Shown in pieces: positions 39,361 through 50,584 of a stretch of 64,000 bases of DNA. The notes beneath the pieces were generated by a model. That model searched no databases. It saw only the letters and a list, made by a program, of their open reading frames with translations, and was not told the origin of the DNA. The position numbers and the translations under genes are program-made. Origin of the DNA: Bettongia penicillata ogilbyi (Eukaryota; Chordata; Mammalia; Diprotodontia; Potoroidae); the NCBI GenBank assembly GCA_023548195.1, contig JAJHZJ010000693.1:1386501-1450500 (forward strand), in the 5' to 3' direction. Position 1 is the stretch's first letter; the number at the start of each line of letters is the position of its first letter.

Positions 39361-39429
39361 AATTCCATACCTTTGGTTTATTTGCTGATAAAATTTAAAG
39401 TTACCCTAAACTAAAGATCTTATAAACCC

Positions 39430-39595
39430 TGCTTTATAGAGGACCTGGGTTCAAATCCCACCTCTGAGACCTCCCACACATATCTTTGGGCCAATCACTT
39501 GACTCCTTTGACCTCAGCTTCCACATTTGTAAAGTGAAGGGATTGGACAAGATGCTGTCTAAGATGACTTGTAATTCCCTATCCATGGCCTCATG
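39430..39595 (+). mobile_element. MIR3/THER2 SINE
   Basis: GACCTGGGTTCAAATCCCAC, GGGCCAATCACTTGACTCCT, GATGCTGTCTAAGATGACTT. Confidence 0.75.
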
Positions 39596-39819
39596 ATCTT
39601 TTATTTCCCTCTGCTCAAGGGTAAGCTATTGCCTCCCTATGTAGCTTCCATGTCTTTGTCTCACTGCCTGAACGCTTGGGTTAGATGGCCTCAGAAGTTC
39701 TATGCTCTATGATCCCAGGAAACTGAAACCTGATATGACAGGCGTCTAAGTAGACCAAATGATGAAACATAGGAAGTCTGGGTTTTTTTCTACCTTATGA
39801 TTGTGTTAGATCCTGGATC

Positions 39820-40090
39820 CTATACTTAGAGGCCATGTAATGAGAAGACTGAGGCTAAGGGATGGTAAGTGATTTAACCAAAGTCTTATAAGTAGTGAAT
39901 GTTAGAGAGGCAAGATTCAAACTCAGGTCCTCTGATTCTCCATGGTCTTTGCCTTTTGTCTGCACCATGCTGGATCCAAATCCTGGCAAACAAGTCACTT
40001 AACCTCACTTGGCTTGTATGAAATGAAAGAATTAGACTAAATGACGTCTAATTTGCTTTCCCCCTCTGAATCATATGATCCTATGATCCA
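39820..40090. mobile_element. Two MIR3 SINEs, facing (minus then plus)
   Basis: 39820-39965 is antisense (GAGAAGACTGAGGCTAAGGG, TTCAAACTCAGGTCCTCTGA). 39972-40090 is sense (AACAAGTCACTTAACCTCAC, AATCATATGATCCTATGATC). Confidence 0.7.
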
Positions 40091-40091
40091 A

Positions 40092-40300
40092 AGTAATAAC
40101 AGCTCACATCCATATAGTGTTTTAATTTTTGCCAAGCATTCTTCTCATTCTAACTTGGGAGGCAAGCAGGGTGAATACCCTTTATTCTTATTCCAGTTTT
40201 ACAAATAAAGAAATTGGTGCTCAGACAGATTAATTCATCCACTGTCACACAAACTAGTATGTATTAGAGTTGGAATATCAACCCAACTCTCTTCTGCAAC
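40092..40300 (-). mobile_element. MIR/THER1 SINE, near full length
   Basis: AACAGCTCACATCCATATAG, TTATTCCAGTTTTACAAATA, GTTGGAATATCAACCCAACT. Confidence 0.7.
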
Positions 40301-40484
40301 TAAGTTCAATTCGCATTTTTCTGGTGGTCAGTGCCATGCTCCCTTTATGCCTCCAAAAATAATAGAGAGCCAATGCCAAAGGAGCACAGGGAAGAATGCA
40401 GAATTTTATTGGGTAGATCTGGCTGCCTCTCAAATGCGTACTTCTCTGCTTTACTGGGAATGGAAACCATTTACCCTCGTTATT

Positions 40485-40650
40485 TAAAACTGTGATTTAT
40501 TTTTCTATTTTGTCAGTTACAATTTTTTTATTGATATCTTTCATTTTGACATGACCTTCATTTCTGAATATAATCCTCCCCATCTGCTAATGGGCAAGCT
40601 ACGCCTTCTACAAAGAAAGGAAAGGAAAATAGAAACAACACAGCTGCATT
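40485..40650 (-). mobile_element. L1 3' UTR fragment
   Basis: TTTTTTATTGATATCTTTCA, TTCATTTCTGAATATAATCC and TCTACAAAGAAAGGAAAGGA, antisense. Confidence 0.55.
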
Positions 40651-40674
40651 TCAGTTCAAGCAATCATCAGATCC

Positions 40675-40925
40675 TACACTCAGAGCTAGTAGGGACCCAC
40701 GAGTGCAAGCCCCTCATTTTATAACTTAAGCTGAGGCCCCAAAAAGGCTAAATAACTTTCCCCAGTGCCATATCTGTAGTAGTTGGCAGAGCTGGGATTT
40801 AAAGCCAGGTCAATCATTCAAGAAGTATTTAGTAATTGCCTGCAATGTGCTAGGTACTAAAGATACCAAGATAAAAATTAAATACTCCCTGCCCTCAAGG
40901 AGATTACATTATACAAGTAAAATCC
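40675..40925 (-). mobile_element. MIR3 followed by L2 3' end
   Basis: MIR3 at 40675-40800 (CCCTCATTTTATAACTTAAG, AGAGCTGGGATTTAAAGCCA), then L2 at 40807-40925 (AGAAGTATTTAGTAATTGCC, CCCTGCCCTCAAGGAGATTA). Both antisense. Confidence 0.7.
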
Positions 40926-41089
40926 ATACAAGCTTTCCCTACCTACCAGTTCATCTCTCTTTCAGTTCAGTTAAATGGAAATGGGAATTTTGGAGAAATG
41001 GTGGATTGAGAATGGAAGGAATGGAATAGAATAACAAAACCTCCTAGGTAGAGAGGACCTAAGATGTCATCTAGTCTGACCAATACCTG

Positions 41090-41183
41090 AAGGTTTGGAG
41101 TCAAGGAGATGTAAGGTCAAATCCTCACTTAGAATTTCATTAGCTGTTACCTCCCCTCTCTGGCCTCAGTTTCTTCATCTGTA
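41090..41183 (+). mobile_element. MIR3 head and CORE
   Basis: GTTTGGAGTCAAGGAGATGT, CTGGCCTCAGTTTCTTCATC, ending abruptly at a different sequence. Confidence 0.6.
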
Positions 41184-41733
41184 TGTAACCTAATTTTCAG
41201 TTCAAGACTGGAACAATTTTTGTGAGACTCTTCTGATTGGTGGAAAGAACGCTGATGTGTGCCTGCGAGAGGGGCACAGTGGTATGAGAGTTTTGGGAAG
41301 GAGAGAAATTCTTCATTCTTCTTGTGAGAGAGTTTTGGAAAGGAAAGAAATTCTTCATTCTTCTTGTGAGAGAGAAATTTATGGTAATAAGACTCTTGTC
41401 TGGATTGCCTCCTAGGATGAGGAAGAGAGAACATCTCTTGCAGACATACATAGGAGAAGTTGGATCCTTAATATGCCCCTGGTTTCCAGTTTGTCTCCTT
41501 AGAAATTTGGGGGAATTTCCCCTTTGGTGAGATTGGAGTCTCTCTCTTGAGCAGAGATCTCATCTCATTCCCACTTTAGGAGCTCATTCATCATTGGGTA
41601 TTCTCTGGCATAGTCTAACCTGTAGAACTTCTCTAATTTAGGATAGCTATCTGCTCAGATAAAGTGGTCTCTAGATGGTCAATACCTGTGATGATTTCTT
41701 GTGTGGTTGTGAATAAAGAGCATTTGGCTTTAG
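41184..41733. other. Unassigned segment, possibly LTR-like
   Basis: It interrupts a MIR3 at its left and ends in a polyadenylation-like GTGAATAAAGAGCATTTGG at 41711-41729. The length (about 550 bp) and the signal near the end would fit a solitary LTR, but I see no convincing terminal TG..CA pair or target duplication. Minus frames at 41147-41451 are open because of the tandem repeat. Confidence 0.25.
41286..41367 (+). repeat. Two-copy 40-42 bp tandem repeat
   Basis: GAGAGTTTTGGGAAGG with AAATTCTTCATTCTTCTTGT, repeated with three or four changes. A partial third start (GAGAGAGAAATTT) follows. Confidence 0.9.
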
Positions 41734-41975
41734 GCAGCTAGGTGGTACAGTGGATAGAGTGCCCGAGTCAGAAAGACTGATCTTCCTGAGTTCAAATTTG
41801 GTCTAGGACACTTACTAGCTATATGACCCTGAGCAAGTTACTTAACCCTGTTTGCCTCAGTTTCCTCATTTGTCAAATGAGCTGCAGAAGGAAATGGCCT
41901 TCACTATCTCTGCCAAGAAAACTCCAAATGAGATCACAGAAGAGTCAGAGACAGCTGAAAAACAACTGAAATGCA
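41734..41975 (+). mobile_element. Mar1 SINE, near full length
   Basis: AGGCAGCTAGGTGGTACAGT, CTTACTAGCTATATGACCCT, AATGAGCTGCAGAAGGAAAT, AGCTGAAAAACAACTGAAAT. Confidence 0.92.
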
Positions 41976-42785
41976 AAAAGCACTTGGTAGGAAGAAGAAG
42001 GTGGATCAAGGTCTACCCTCCTACCTTTAAAAGACAGTAGCTAAGAGAGAAGCTTTGTTCTTAACGAATGGCGCTCCTAGAACATCAGGTAGCATTTTGG
42101 TCGGGGATTCCCTCAAAGACTGGAGAGCAGAGCTGTACCTTTTGTTCCTCTCCAAGACAGGAATCACAGTCTCCCCAGAGATGGGTGAGCGAGATTCCAG
42201 AGATATCTCTATGTCTCTCAGGGGCCACGTTCAGATAAGCCATGGGGACATAGGTAACCTACATGGGTGGCAAAGGCTTTAAGTATTGAAAGAAGCAGCT
42301 GGCCTCTGGCTAAATTTATGACCCATTAGCATCTCTGGTAAGTTATTATCCAGTCTTTAAGAGAGCATGTTCTGCTAACCCATGGGTATGGTTAAAGAAA
42401 GCCTATTCTGATAGATACCAGGGCTACTCCCAGCTGCCCCTTTACCCCAGTTTCTACTCTTGGGTGGGTAACTGAGATGTAGATGCCCATTGTCTAGTCA
42501 TCTCATCTGAAAGGCATGGGAGGCTGGGGGCAAGCCTGGAAGCCTGACTCAGCCCCAGGAATGTTGTCATCGGACAAGAGGAATGTCAGCTTTGTTCACA
42601 TTTGCTCCTCCCCCTCTCTCAGGATTCTCCCATTTGTTTCAGATCATTCCGTGGTGTGTCTGTTCCCCTTGGATTCAGGGGCATGTTCAGAGTGTCAGGA
42701 GCATCAACACATTCTGACAAGAAGGGATTTGCATGGAAAAAAGCCAGCATGATATATCATACTTAGCTATAGCTAAGGATAGTTC
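41976..42785. other. Unique block
   Basis: 800 bp without a recognised repeat. Plus frames at 42055-42282 and 42516-42752 are short and without domains. Confidence 0.35.
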
Positions 42786-43160
42786 GGTTAATAAACATTT
42801 ATTAGGCACTCACTTCTTTGTGAGTTCAAATCTGGCCTCAGACACTTGCTAGCTGTGTGATCCTGGGCACTTAACCCTGGTTACTTCAGTTTCCTCATCT
42901 GTAAAATGAACCGGAGTAAGAAATGTCAAAACATTTCAGTAACTTTGCCAAGAAAATCCCAAATGGGGACATGAAGAGTCAGACATGACTCAAAAATGAC
43001 TGAACAGCGACCACAAAGTGCCTACTATGTGCCGAGCACTGTGCTAAGTGTTGGGGATACAAAGACAGTCTCTACCCTCAAGGACCTTACAAACTAGTAG
43101 GGAAAGACAACTTACAAAAAGAAGACAAAAAGTTGGAGGAGGGGGAAGGAAAGTACCAGA
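42786..43160 (-). mobile_element. L2 3' end, split by Mar1
   Basis: TTAATAAACATTTATTAGGC at 42788-42807; then, after the insert, AAGTGCCTACTATGTGCCGA, GTGTTGGGGATACAAAGACA, ACCCTCAAGGACCTTACAAA. Confidence 0.8.
42817..43013 (+). mobile_element. Mar1 SINE inside L2, 5'-truncated
   Basis: TGAGTTCAAATCTGGCCTCA, GCTAGCTGTGTGATCCTGGG, GACATGACTCAAAAATGACT. Confidence 0.88.
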
Positions 43161-43429
43161 AGCATGGTGAAAACATCTGAGATGCCCCACAGTCGTGTAG
43201 CCAGGGGAGAAACAAGATGTTCTGGGCTGAGCTCCCCCCTTAAATGGAGGGTTTGGAGTTCATGACTCTATCAAAGGATGGGGAGTAGGGATGGGGGTAG
43301 ATTAACAAGGATGATTGGATCTTGTTGCATGATGAGATTATCCCAATAATAAGCTTCCTGGGGGCATGCTGGGGAAATCAGAGACGTCCCAAAGTTATAT
43401 GGCCAAGTAACAAATGAGATGTTCTAAGG
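43161..43429. other. Unassigned
   Basis: Two phrases recur within it at 43180-43220 and 43385-43430 (GTCGTGTAGCCAGGGGAGAA and TTATATGGCCAAGTAACAAA contexts, each followed by GATGTTCT), but I cannot name it. Confidence 0.3.
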
Positions 43430-43600
43430 AAGGCTACATTTGAGTGGTAAAAAATTGTCTCTCCATGTAATTTGAAAAACAAAATAAATGAAACTTAAAA
43501 TGCAAAAAAGAAAAGAAAAAGCAAAAGTTACCTCCTGCCTTAACTCAATAAACTCCAGTGGTCCACTGGTGACTCTAGGGTCAAATGTTATTTCATCTTT
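43430..43600 (+). mobile_element. L1 3' terminus then L2 scrap
   Basis: L1: AAAATTGTCTCTCCATGTAA, ending in an A-rich tail to 43528. L2: ACTCAATAAACTCCAGTGGT at 43541. Confidence 0.5.
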
Positions 43601-43857
43601 ATTTCATTCTTTTTTCATTTTTATTTTGTATAAGTTATATAATGTACATAATAGCATTCTTATCTGTATATCATTTCTCAATAAGTAAATAGGCATATAT
43701 TGGGGGTATGCTTAGAATTGTTTTAATGAGAGGGGTGAACAATTTTTAAAAATTTGGAGACCACTGTGCTAGAGAAGGCGATTTGAGTTGGTAAAAATCT
43801 GAATTCCAGAATATTTTATAGGAATTATCTCTTCCACTTTTATAGTATTTGATGGTT

Positions 43858-44165
43858 TAGGGGCAGCTAGGTGGTGCAGTGGATAGAGCACCAGTGCAGG
43901 AGTCAGGAAGACCTGAGTTCAAATCTCACCTCAGACACTTGACACTAGCTGTGTGACTTTGGGCAAGTCACTAACCCCAGTTGCCTCGTCCTGGTTCCTC
44001 TCCAGTCATCCTGATGAATATCTGGTCACTGGATTCAGATGGCTCTGGAGGAGAAGTGAGGCTGGTGACCTGCACAGCCCTCCCTCACTTAAAACAAAGT
44101 CAAGTGCAAGTCACATCATCATTTCTCTGATGGCATGGTCCTCTTTGACAATGAAGGATGAACAC
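43858..44165 (+). mobile_element. WSINE-type SINE, full length
   Basis: tRNA-like head (GGGGCAGCTAGGTGGTGCAG, GAAGACCTGAGTTCAAATCT, GTGTGACTTTGGGCAAGTCA), junction CCCAGTTGCCTC, then body (CCAGTCATCCTGATGAATAT, CTGGTCACTGGATTCAGATG) and tail (TGGTCCTCTTTGACAATGAA). The best-kept copy of this class. Confidence 0.9.
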
Positions 44166-44269
44166 ACATATTTGATGGTTTGCTCACAACTGAGATCCTG
44201 GGAGGGTGATTTTCCCAAGGACAAACATGCAGTAACCATGAAAGGTAAGATTTGGAAACAAATCCTCCA

Positions 44270-44405
44270 TGGGGCAGCTACATGGTACAGTGGAGAGATC
44301 ACCAGAGTAGAGAACCTAAATTCAAATCCCACCTCAGATACTAGCTGTGTGACCCTGGACAAATTACTTAATCCCAATTGTCTCTCAAAAAGAAAGAAAA
44401 CAGGG
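44270..44405 (+). mobile_element. tRNA-derived SINE head with A-rich tail
   Basis: GGGGCAGCTACATGGTACAG, AAATTCAAATCCCACCTCAG, AATTACTTAATCCCAATTGT, then CAAAAAGAAAGAAAA. No Mar1 or WSINE body. Confidence 0.8.
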
Positions 44406-44544
44406 CCTCTGACTCCAGTAGAATGCACTTTTCACTGGATCATGCTGTCCTATCATTTTCCAGCACACAGCTAATAAACATTAAAGGTTTCAAGCTCACC
44501 TTTTTCTCTCCAGGTCCAGAGTTCTATCTACCATGGTAGATTGC

Positions 44545-44655
44545 TTAGTTAGTGGGATTTAGAACACTGCAATCATTTTGAAGTACTCTCACTGTGCTGG
44601 GGGCTAAAGATACAAATCCAGAACATAAACCAATCTCTAATGCTATAATAAAGGG
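44545..44655 (-). mobile_element. L2 3' end, diverged
   Basis: CACTGTGCTGGGGGCTAAAG, ATACAAATCCAGAACATAAA. Confidence 0.5.
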
Positions 44656-45484
44656 GAGAGGGTATGGCCAGTGAAGGTCCAGACCTCAGAGAGGTACACT
44701 GTGCTGTGGGTGGTACCACCCCCTTTGGAGGCTTGGTGAGCCTGTTTATGGAAATTCATGATGAAAGGGTACTTTCCCTGCTGCTCTGAATTCGCAGGTA
44801 TCTTAAAGTGTTTCCTGTTAGTTTACTACACTGTGACAAAAAGACTTTTTAACTGATGAGTGTGCATACAAAAGGCTTAAGCAGATGAAATTTCTCTCTC
44901 TTCTCTGGCAGTTTTAAGTGGGAAGTGGGAGAGCAGTTCAGTGGAGGTGAGAAGACAGTAGAGGCAAAAGTGGTAGCAGTCTGTTCCCTTCTACCAGCTG
45001 CCTTCTCACTCCCATCTGGCCACCATGTGGTTGTGAACACATGATAGCACCTCTATTTCTGTCTCTGTTGTATATAGTCTGTCTTGTTCTTAGGTGAATG
45101 AACAGACTAAGTTATGACCTTGTGAGCTTCAAAAGGTGAGAAGAACCACCAGGGATCCAGCACCTGGAGATTTTAGCAAAGTCTGTTAGATGCTGCAATA
45201 GCAGAATCCAGTAGAATCAAACCAGAGGAGAAACCTATCTCAGCAATGGATTGACTCATCCAGCCAAGACACCACACCATGGGAGGATCTACTCTAGCTA
45301 AGCTATCCTTCTAGTAGAGATCTTTTATCCTGTGAGGGGCCTATCCAGCTGAATGGTGGACCAACCCGACTGTTACCAGTGCCACACCCTCCAGCCAATG
45401 TCATGGCAACTCACTGAAAAGAGTAAGGGCATCCAATGCTGGCAATTCTGGAGCTATGAGTCACCATGGCCATATGTGTTCCCT
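44656..45484. other. Unique block
   Basis: No repeat recognised over 830 bp. The plus frame 45353-45586 has no recognisable domain. Confidence 0.35.
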
Positions 45485-45770
45485 ATACTGTGGTCTCACT
45501 CCCATTGTACTTTAAGTCCTGCCCACTGTTCCCACTACAGGAAGCCTTTCCCAACACATCTTAACTCTATGTTTTCCTTCTTTTAATCATTTCCTATTTA
45601 TTATGTCTATACCTTGCTTTGTATATATTTCTTTGTATGTTGTCTCCCCCATTAGCTTGTAAACCCCTTGAGGGCAGAGAATGTTTTTGATCTCTTTTCA
45701 TATCCCTAGCAGTACGATGACTAACACATAGTAGAGATTTAATAAACGTTTACTGAATTGAATTACAACA
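45485..45770 (+). mobile_element. L2 3' end
   Basis: TACAGGAAGCCTTTCCCAAC, TGTTGTCTCCCCCATTAGCT, AACCCCTTGAGGGCAGAGAA, TTTAATAAACGTTTACTGAA. Confidence 0.85.
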
Positions 45771-45789
45771 ATGTTAATAACTCACATGT

Positions 45790-46560
45790 CTAAAAATGGG
45801 AATAGTCCATGTTGGAGTGATTGTAAAAAGGCAGGTACGTTACTGATTTATGAGCAGACCATCTGGAAAGAAATCTGTAAATTGAATTACAAATAGAGTG
45901 ACTAAAATGTCCATACTCTTTGACCAAGAGACTCCACTGTTACTAGCCAAGGAGGTTATTGACAAAAAGAAAGATCCAGATACATCAACTATTTAGGGCA
46001 GCACTTTTTTTTCTAGTAGCAAAAAACTAGAAACAAAGCCCATGCCCAATGATAGGAAACAGCTAACCAAATTGTACTATATGGATGTAAGAGAATATTG
46101 ACTATGCTATAAGACACAATGAATATGATGAACATAGAGAAGCATAGAAAGACTTCTATGGACTGATGGAAAGTGAAGTGAGAAGAATCAGGAAAATAAT
46201 ATACACAAGGATAGTAGTGATATAAATGGAAAAAGCAACAACCTCAAAACAACTTAAATCAAAAGTTGTAGCAGGAGGAGGGAGAGAAGTTGGAATTCAA
46301 AGTATTGGCAACGAATGTTGAGAATTTTTGTTGCATATAATTGGGAAATAAGAACTACAGGGAATGGGGTATAGAAATTTATCTTGCCCTACAAGAAAAG
46401 AGAGAAGATGCGGATAAGAGAAGGGTAGGATGTGATAGAAGGGAGGGTACATTGAGGGAAGGAGTAATCAGAATGCAAGGTATTAGGAAGCGGGGGGAGG
46501 GGAGTGATGGGGAGAAAAATTGGACATGTTACAAAGTGAGGTAAAAGCAATTAGTATTAA
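45790..46560 (+). mobile_element. L1 3' end (ORF2 end and 3' UTR)
   Basis: CCATACTCTTTGACCAAGAG, TTTCTAGTAGCAAAAAACTA, GCCCATGCCCAATGATAGGA, GACTGATGGAAAGTGAAGTG, GGAATGGGGTATAGAAATTT, TATCTTGCCCTACAAGAAAA. The last two phrases recur at 58335-58365. ORF2 is not open. Confidence 0.75.
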
Positions 46561-47395
46561 AACAATTGACTGAATTAATTACTGAGAATAAATCAATGAC
46601 ATCTTTAGTTTGGGGAAAAGAATTTCAGTCTAAATTTCCTAGAAGGTAACCTCGGGTAATATTTGGCATTGATGGAAAAGTTAAGGTTTTAACGGTAAAT
46701 TTGATTTTATGATTGCTATTTAATCAGGAACTAGAACATATATAGAAAGGCATGTAAGCCACTTAAGATTTGCCTCAAAAGACGTTCCTTAGCCAAAGTA
46801 AAATTATAATCATAATTGAAACCTGGTTATTGGAACTTGCCATTTTTAGATGCTATGGGACTATTAAGTGACTGTTCCTCTGAGTCTAACTCCAGGTATG
46901 GGCAGCAGGAAAGGCGATTTGAGCCTCCAATCCATGATGCCGGTAAACTGGTGAGATGTTGGTATGAACTGCAAAAGGTGATCTCATGGGAAGGGTGGGA
47001 GAGTGGCTGTTCAGCCTGGGCTGAGGTAGGATTCTCCTGACTCAATTTCCCCCCTGACATTTGGCAGGCTTTAAGCCTGACTGAATGCAAGTGGACAATC
47101 TAATCCTGCCTGGAATTGACATGAAGCTGGGGAGATATTGTATCCCTGCAATGTCCCTACTCTTGGTGGCAATTTCCTATAGTCAAAAAGTTCGTAAGCT
47201 TAATACCAGATCTATTCAATTATACATTATTGGTAGGGGAACATCCGAGGATAAGTCTAAAAAATTAGACTTTAGACCACCAGCAATAACTTAGGGTCCT
47301 CCAATTCTTAGTAATACTGTGTAGACAATTAGATCAAGAGATTGTGAAGTTAGCAACATAAATATTATTTGTATCTCAGTTGGTTAATATTTTTA
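46561..47395. other. Unique, AT-rich stretch
   Basis: Nothing recognised. Opposed open frames at 46816-47040 and 46827-47090 overlap and show no domain. Confidence 0.35.
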
Positions 47396-47399
47396 AAAA

Positions 47400-47760
47400 A
47401 CAGTTCTTTTGTTTTGTAAATGCTTTATAAAGAAGTATCACCTGACCAAAAGTTTGCATTGTTTTATCTGTTATAAACTATTAAAAATGAAAAATTAAAT
47501 TAAAAAAAAGAAATAAGATATTTAAAAGGAAAAAATAGTTGTAACATTATATAGAGAATAAGCTTGGCCCCAAAGAGGAATTTTGAAAAAACAGAGATCT
47601 TCTACCCCAACTCCTTTGCAGAGGTAGGGCTCCATGGGTGTGGATCATTGCATATAATCCCCAGCTTTTTGGTTATGTTCATTGGTTTTGCTGAATTTGT
47701 TTTCCTTTAAAGAAAAAATTGTTATAAGGGATGAACTGTGGATATTTAATAGCTGACTCT
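47400..47760 (+). mobile_element. L1 3' UTR fragment
   Basis: TTGGCCCCAAAGAGGAATTT, CTTTGCAGAGGTAGGGCTCC, ATTGGTTTTGCTGAATTTGT, TTGTTATAAGGGATGAACTG. Confidence 0.6.
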
Positions 47761-47919
47761 CCAAAGTGTTTAACCACTCTTTTAAGTTTAATTTTCATCA
47801 TTAACATTTTCTCCATAACTTTTTAAAATCTAGACAATTGAAAAAACGAAATATCAAGTCCTGATTTGTAGCGTTTGTCAATTTCTGAGGTGTAAATGCT
47901 CATGGTGGAAACTTAGCAA

Positions 47920-48062
47920 TTGGGAGCAGCGAGGTGGCATAGCAGATAGAGTACTGGCCCTAGAGTCAGGAGTTCAAATCTGGTCTCAGAAACTTGACAC
48001 TTATTGACTGTGTGACCCTGGACAAATCATTTAATCCTGATTGTTTTTCCAAAAAAATAATC
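47920..48062 (+). mobile_element. tRNA-derived SINE head with A-rich tail
   Basis: GGGAGCAGCGAGGTGGCATA, GAGTTCAAATCTGGTCTCAG, AAATCATTTAATCCTGATTG, then AAAAAAATAA. Same class as 44270-44405. Confidence 0.8.
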
Positions 48063-48430
48063 ATAACAATCAACTCTTTCCAGCTGGTGAGCTCTAGTTC
48101 ATTCCTGGATGGCTCTGTGGAGAAAGGCAGGGAAGGACATTGGCGAAATGTAAAGAGGTGTAAAAACAAAAAAATATATAAGTGAAAAATTAAAAATATA
48201 TCTATGATGTGGTTGCAAAAGTTCATACTTTGCAGATGATGATTTGCATGCATTTCTAATTTGAATATTTCTAATAAGTACATGCATTGTTTCTATGAAA
48301 ATGAATGTAAGGGCTTTGTAAACATCCTTGAAAATGATTGGGTAAATATCTTCCCTGTAGTCCTGCTTGCAATATTATTTTGGTTAATAGAACATTTCTC
48401 AGAGAAAATACCTTCTACTACTACAGCACC
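48063..48430. other. Unique, AT-rich stretch
   Basis: Nothing recognised. Confidence 0.4.
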
Positions 48431-48444
48431 TTGACGACATCATA

Positions 48445-48625
48445 GCACTTTCCCCATGGCTACCCTTGGAGGTCGAGAAGGCACAAAATATCTTATACAT
48501 GAGGAAACTAAAATTCAAAAGTTAAGCCACTCACCTAATGCCACGCAGCTGGTAGAGGTTAGAGTTCAGATTCAAGCCCAAGTGTCTCTTGGCACCAGAC
48601 TTTCTTCCACTAAACCACAATGTCT
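48445..48625 (-). mobile_element. MIR3/MIR SINE
   Basis: ATACATGAGGAAACTAAAAT, CACTCACCTAATGCCACGCA, TTCAGATTCAAGCCCAAGTG. Confidence 0.65.
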
Positions 48626-48654
48626 CTTATAAGACTGCAAATATCAATCAACGA

Positions 48655-48790
48655 AGCAATTAGCAAGCACTCATTAAGTATCTAAAGTGTTCCAGGTACT
48701 GTAGTAGGTACTGAGGATACAAAGACAAAAATGACACCATCCCCACCCTCAGGAATCTTACATTCTAGGTAAAATGGAATGGGTAGAATG
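48655..48790 (-). mobile_element. L2 3' end
   Basis: AAGCACTCATTAAGTATCTA, GTTCCAGGTACTGTAGTAGG, CACCCTCAGGAATCTTACAT. Confidence 0.75.
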
Positions 48791-48829
48791 GGAAAGTAGA
48801 AGCAGGGGAATCATGTATTCATGCAAATC

Positions 48830-48833
<4 letters not shown>

Positions 48834-48865
<32 letters not shown>
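48834..48865. repeat. (TG)16 microsatellite
   Basis: Perfect TG run at the 3' edge of the next SINE, seen from the minus strand. Confidence 0.95.
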
Positions 48866-48868
<3 letters not shown>

Positions 48869-49065
48869 TGTGTTTGTCCTTTGTTCTCAAAGAGAACCAT
48901 GACATCAGGGAGATGATGACAGAACTTATAGTTTACTTTGATTTGAGGGAGGGAGGGCTATGCAAGTTTACCAGTCTCACTTTCTCCTCCAGAGCCATCT
49001 GGATCCAGTGGCCAGATATTCATCAGAACAACTGGAGATGACCCAGGATGCAAGTGAGGGGTGGA
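48866..49065 (-). mobile_element. WSINE-type SINE 3' part
   Basis: GTTTGTCCTTTGTTCTCAAA, ATGACATCAGGGAGATGATG, CTCCTCCAGAGCCATCTGGA, TCCAGTGGCCAGATATTCAT. Confidence 0.85.
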
Positions 49066-49089
49066 GGCATATAGTCCTAACAACTTAGA

Positions 49090-49255
49090 GGATCTGGAGG
49101 AAATAGACGAAGGCACCTGATCTTAGCCTTGTAGGGTGATAGAGATTCTCAGAGGCAGAAATGAAGAGGGAGAAAATTTTAGCCTATGCAAAGGCACAAA
49201 GGTAGGAGATGAGATCTCTTATATGGGAAATAGCAGCTATGTTCCATTAGCTCAG
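49090..49255 (-). mobile_element. L2 internal 3' UTR
   Basis: TTAGCCTTGTAGGGTGATAG, TATGCAAAGGCACAAAGGTA, TATATGGGAAATAGCAGCTA. Confidence 0.5.
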
Positions 49256-49594
49256 ATATAGTGATATAGTGTGCTTGAGGGGGAAATATGGAAGTCATAG
49301 TTTCTGTCTCTGATAGGTTTTGTTTTAACTTCTTGTCAATGCAATCTTAAAACCATATCCAACATTCAAAAAAATTACTACTATACTCAAGTCAGCAGTG
49401 GTGGGTTTGCAGGGGGCAGGGAGAGGGGACAGCCAGAGATGTTTTAATCTGAGATGACAGTTAGCTTTGTATCATAACCTCCCTTATCTTATCAAACCAC
49501 CCTTTGATTGCGGGTAGATTCATCTCACTTTGGTGTTGAGCTCTGCATAATTTTGTAGACATTGATAAGAAAGTAATAGGTACCTTGTTGAATT
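49256..49594. other. Unique stretch
   Basis: Nothing recognised. Confidence 0.4.
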
Positions 49595-49730
49595 CTGAAC
49601 ATGGGTCTTTGTATCTGGGTATGAAACTCTGGGAAAGTCACGTGACCTTTCTGAGCCTCAATTTCATCATTTCAAAAATGGAAATCTGCCTCTTAGGGTT
49701 GTGAGTAAAGTAATTCATAAACCTGATTTT
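49595..49730 (+). mobile_element. MIR/THER1 SINE
   Basis: GGAAAGTCACGTGACCTTTC, CTCAATTTCATCATTTCAAA, CCTCTTAGGGTTGTGAGTAA. Confidence 0.75.
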
Positions 49731-49914
49731 CTTTTGTACTAGACCCCTAATTTCACTGGTATAGGGGGTCTTCTGCTTTGGAAATTCCCTCCACTGATGC
49801 AGATAGCTATTCCTTTGTAATTTAGAATCTCAGAGAGTCATTTGGAGTCCTGAGGATTAAGTAACTCATCCATGAACCAGGAATCTAATTTGTTTCCAAA
49901 GTGAGATATTGAAA

Positions 49915-50130
49915 ATAATAATGTATTTTATATTACTTTAAGTTTTTCAAAGCACTTTACTACTATCTCATATGATCTTTGCGACAACCCTGTGAGGTAG
50001 GTACTATTATGATTCCTATTCTACAAATGAGGAAACTGAGACTGTAGGATGTTAAGTGACTTCTCCAGGGTTACACAGTAACCAGAAGCAAGATTCAAAT
50101 CCAGGTCTTTCTGTCTCTAACTACTATACA
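49915..50130 (-). mobile_element. MIR/THER1 SINE, near full length
   Basis: TGTGAGGTAGGTACTATTAT, CTACAAATGAGGAAACTGAG, CTCCAGGGTTACACAGTAAC. Confidence 0.85.
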
Positions 50131-50580
50131 GCCTAAACCGGCTCTCAAGTTACTGGTATGTAGGAATTATAATGGAAATAATCAAGTGAATTTGAAGAAA
50201 TTGAATTTAATAATAATGTGTCTCAAGATTCCCCTTCTACCTCATTCTCATGTTGCCACAGCCAAATTGTTTGTCACCTAGGGGGCATCTGCTTTCCCTA
50301 TTTGCCATATGCGTACCATCTCTCACTGGGGCCATATTGAAAACTCTTCTAGACTGGTAGAATTAGCCAGAGTTTATGGTTCATTGAAATGGTCTTTAAG
50401 AACCAAATATGGCACAATGAGACATCCCAAGCTGCTCCCTGACTCCAGAACTCATCATTTTAATATCAGTTCTCTACCAAAAATAATGTGGCAAGTTGGA
50501 GAGAGACTTAATTTAGAGTCAAAGGACAGGCTCTGCCTCTGACATCTGCTGGCTGCCAAGCTCTCAGTGACCTCAGGTAC
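50131..50580. other. Mostly unique stretch
   Basis: A SINE-like scrap may lie at 50505-50580. Otherwise nothing recognised. Confidence 0.35.
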
Positions 50581-50584
50581 TTTC

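Noticed and set aside
43858..43960. tRNA-like sequence with A- and B-box resemblance
   Set aside because: This is the tRNA-derived head of a SINE; no sign of an intact cloverleaf. The same applies to all Mar1 heads.
43953..44474. 173-codon plus frame
   Set aside because: It lies over the WSINE and a second SINE head.
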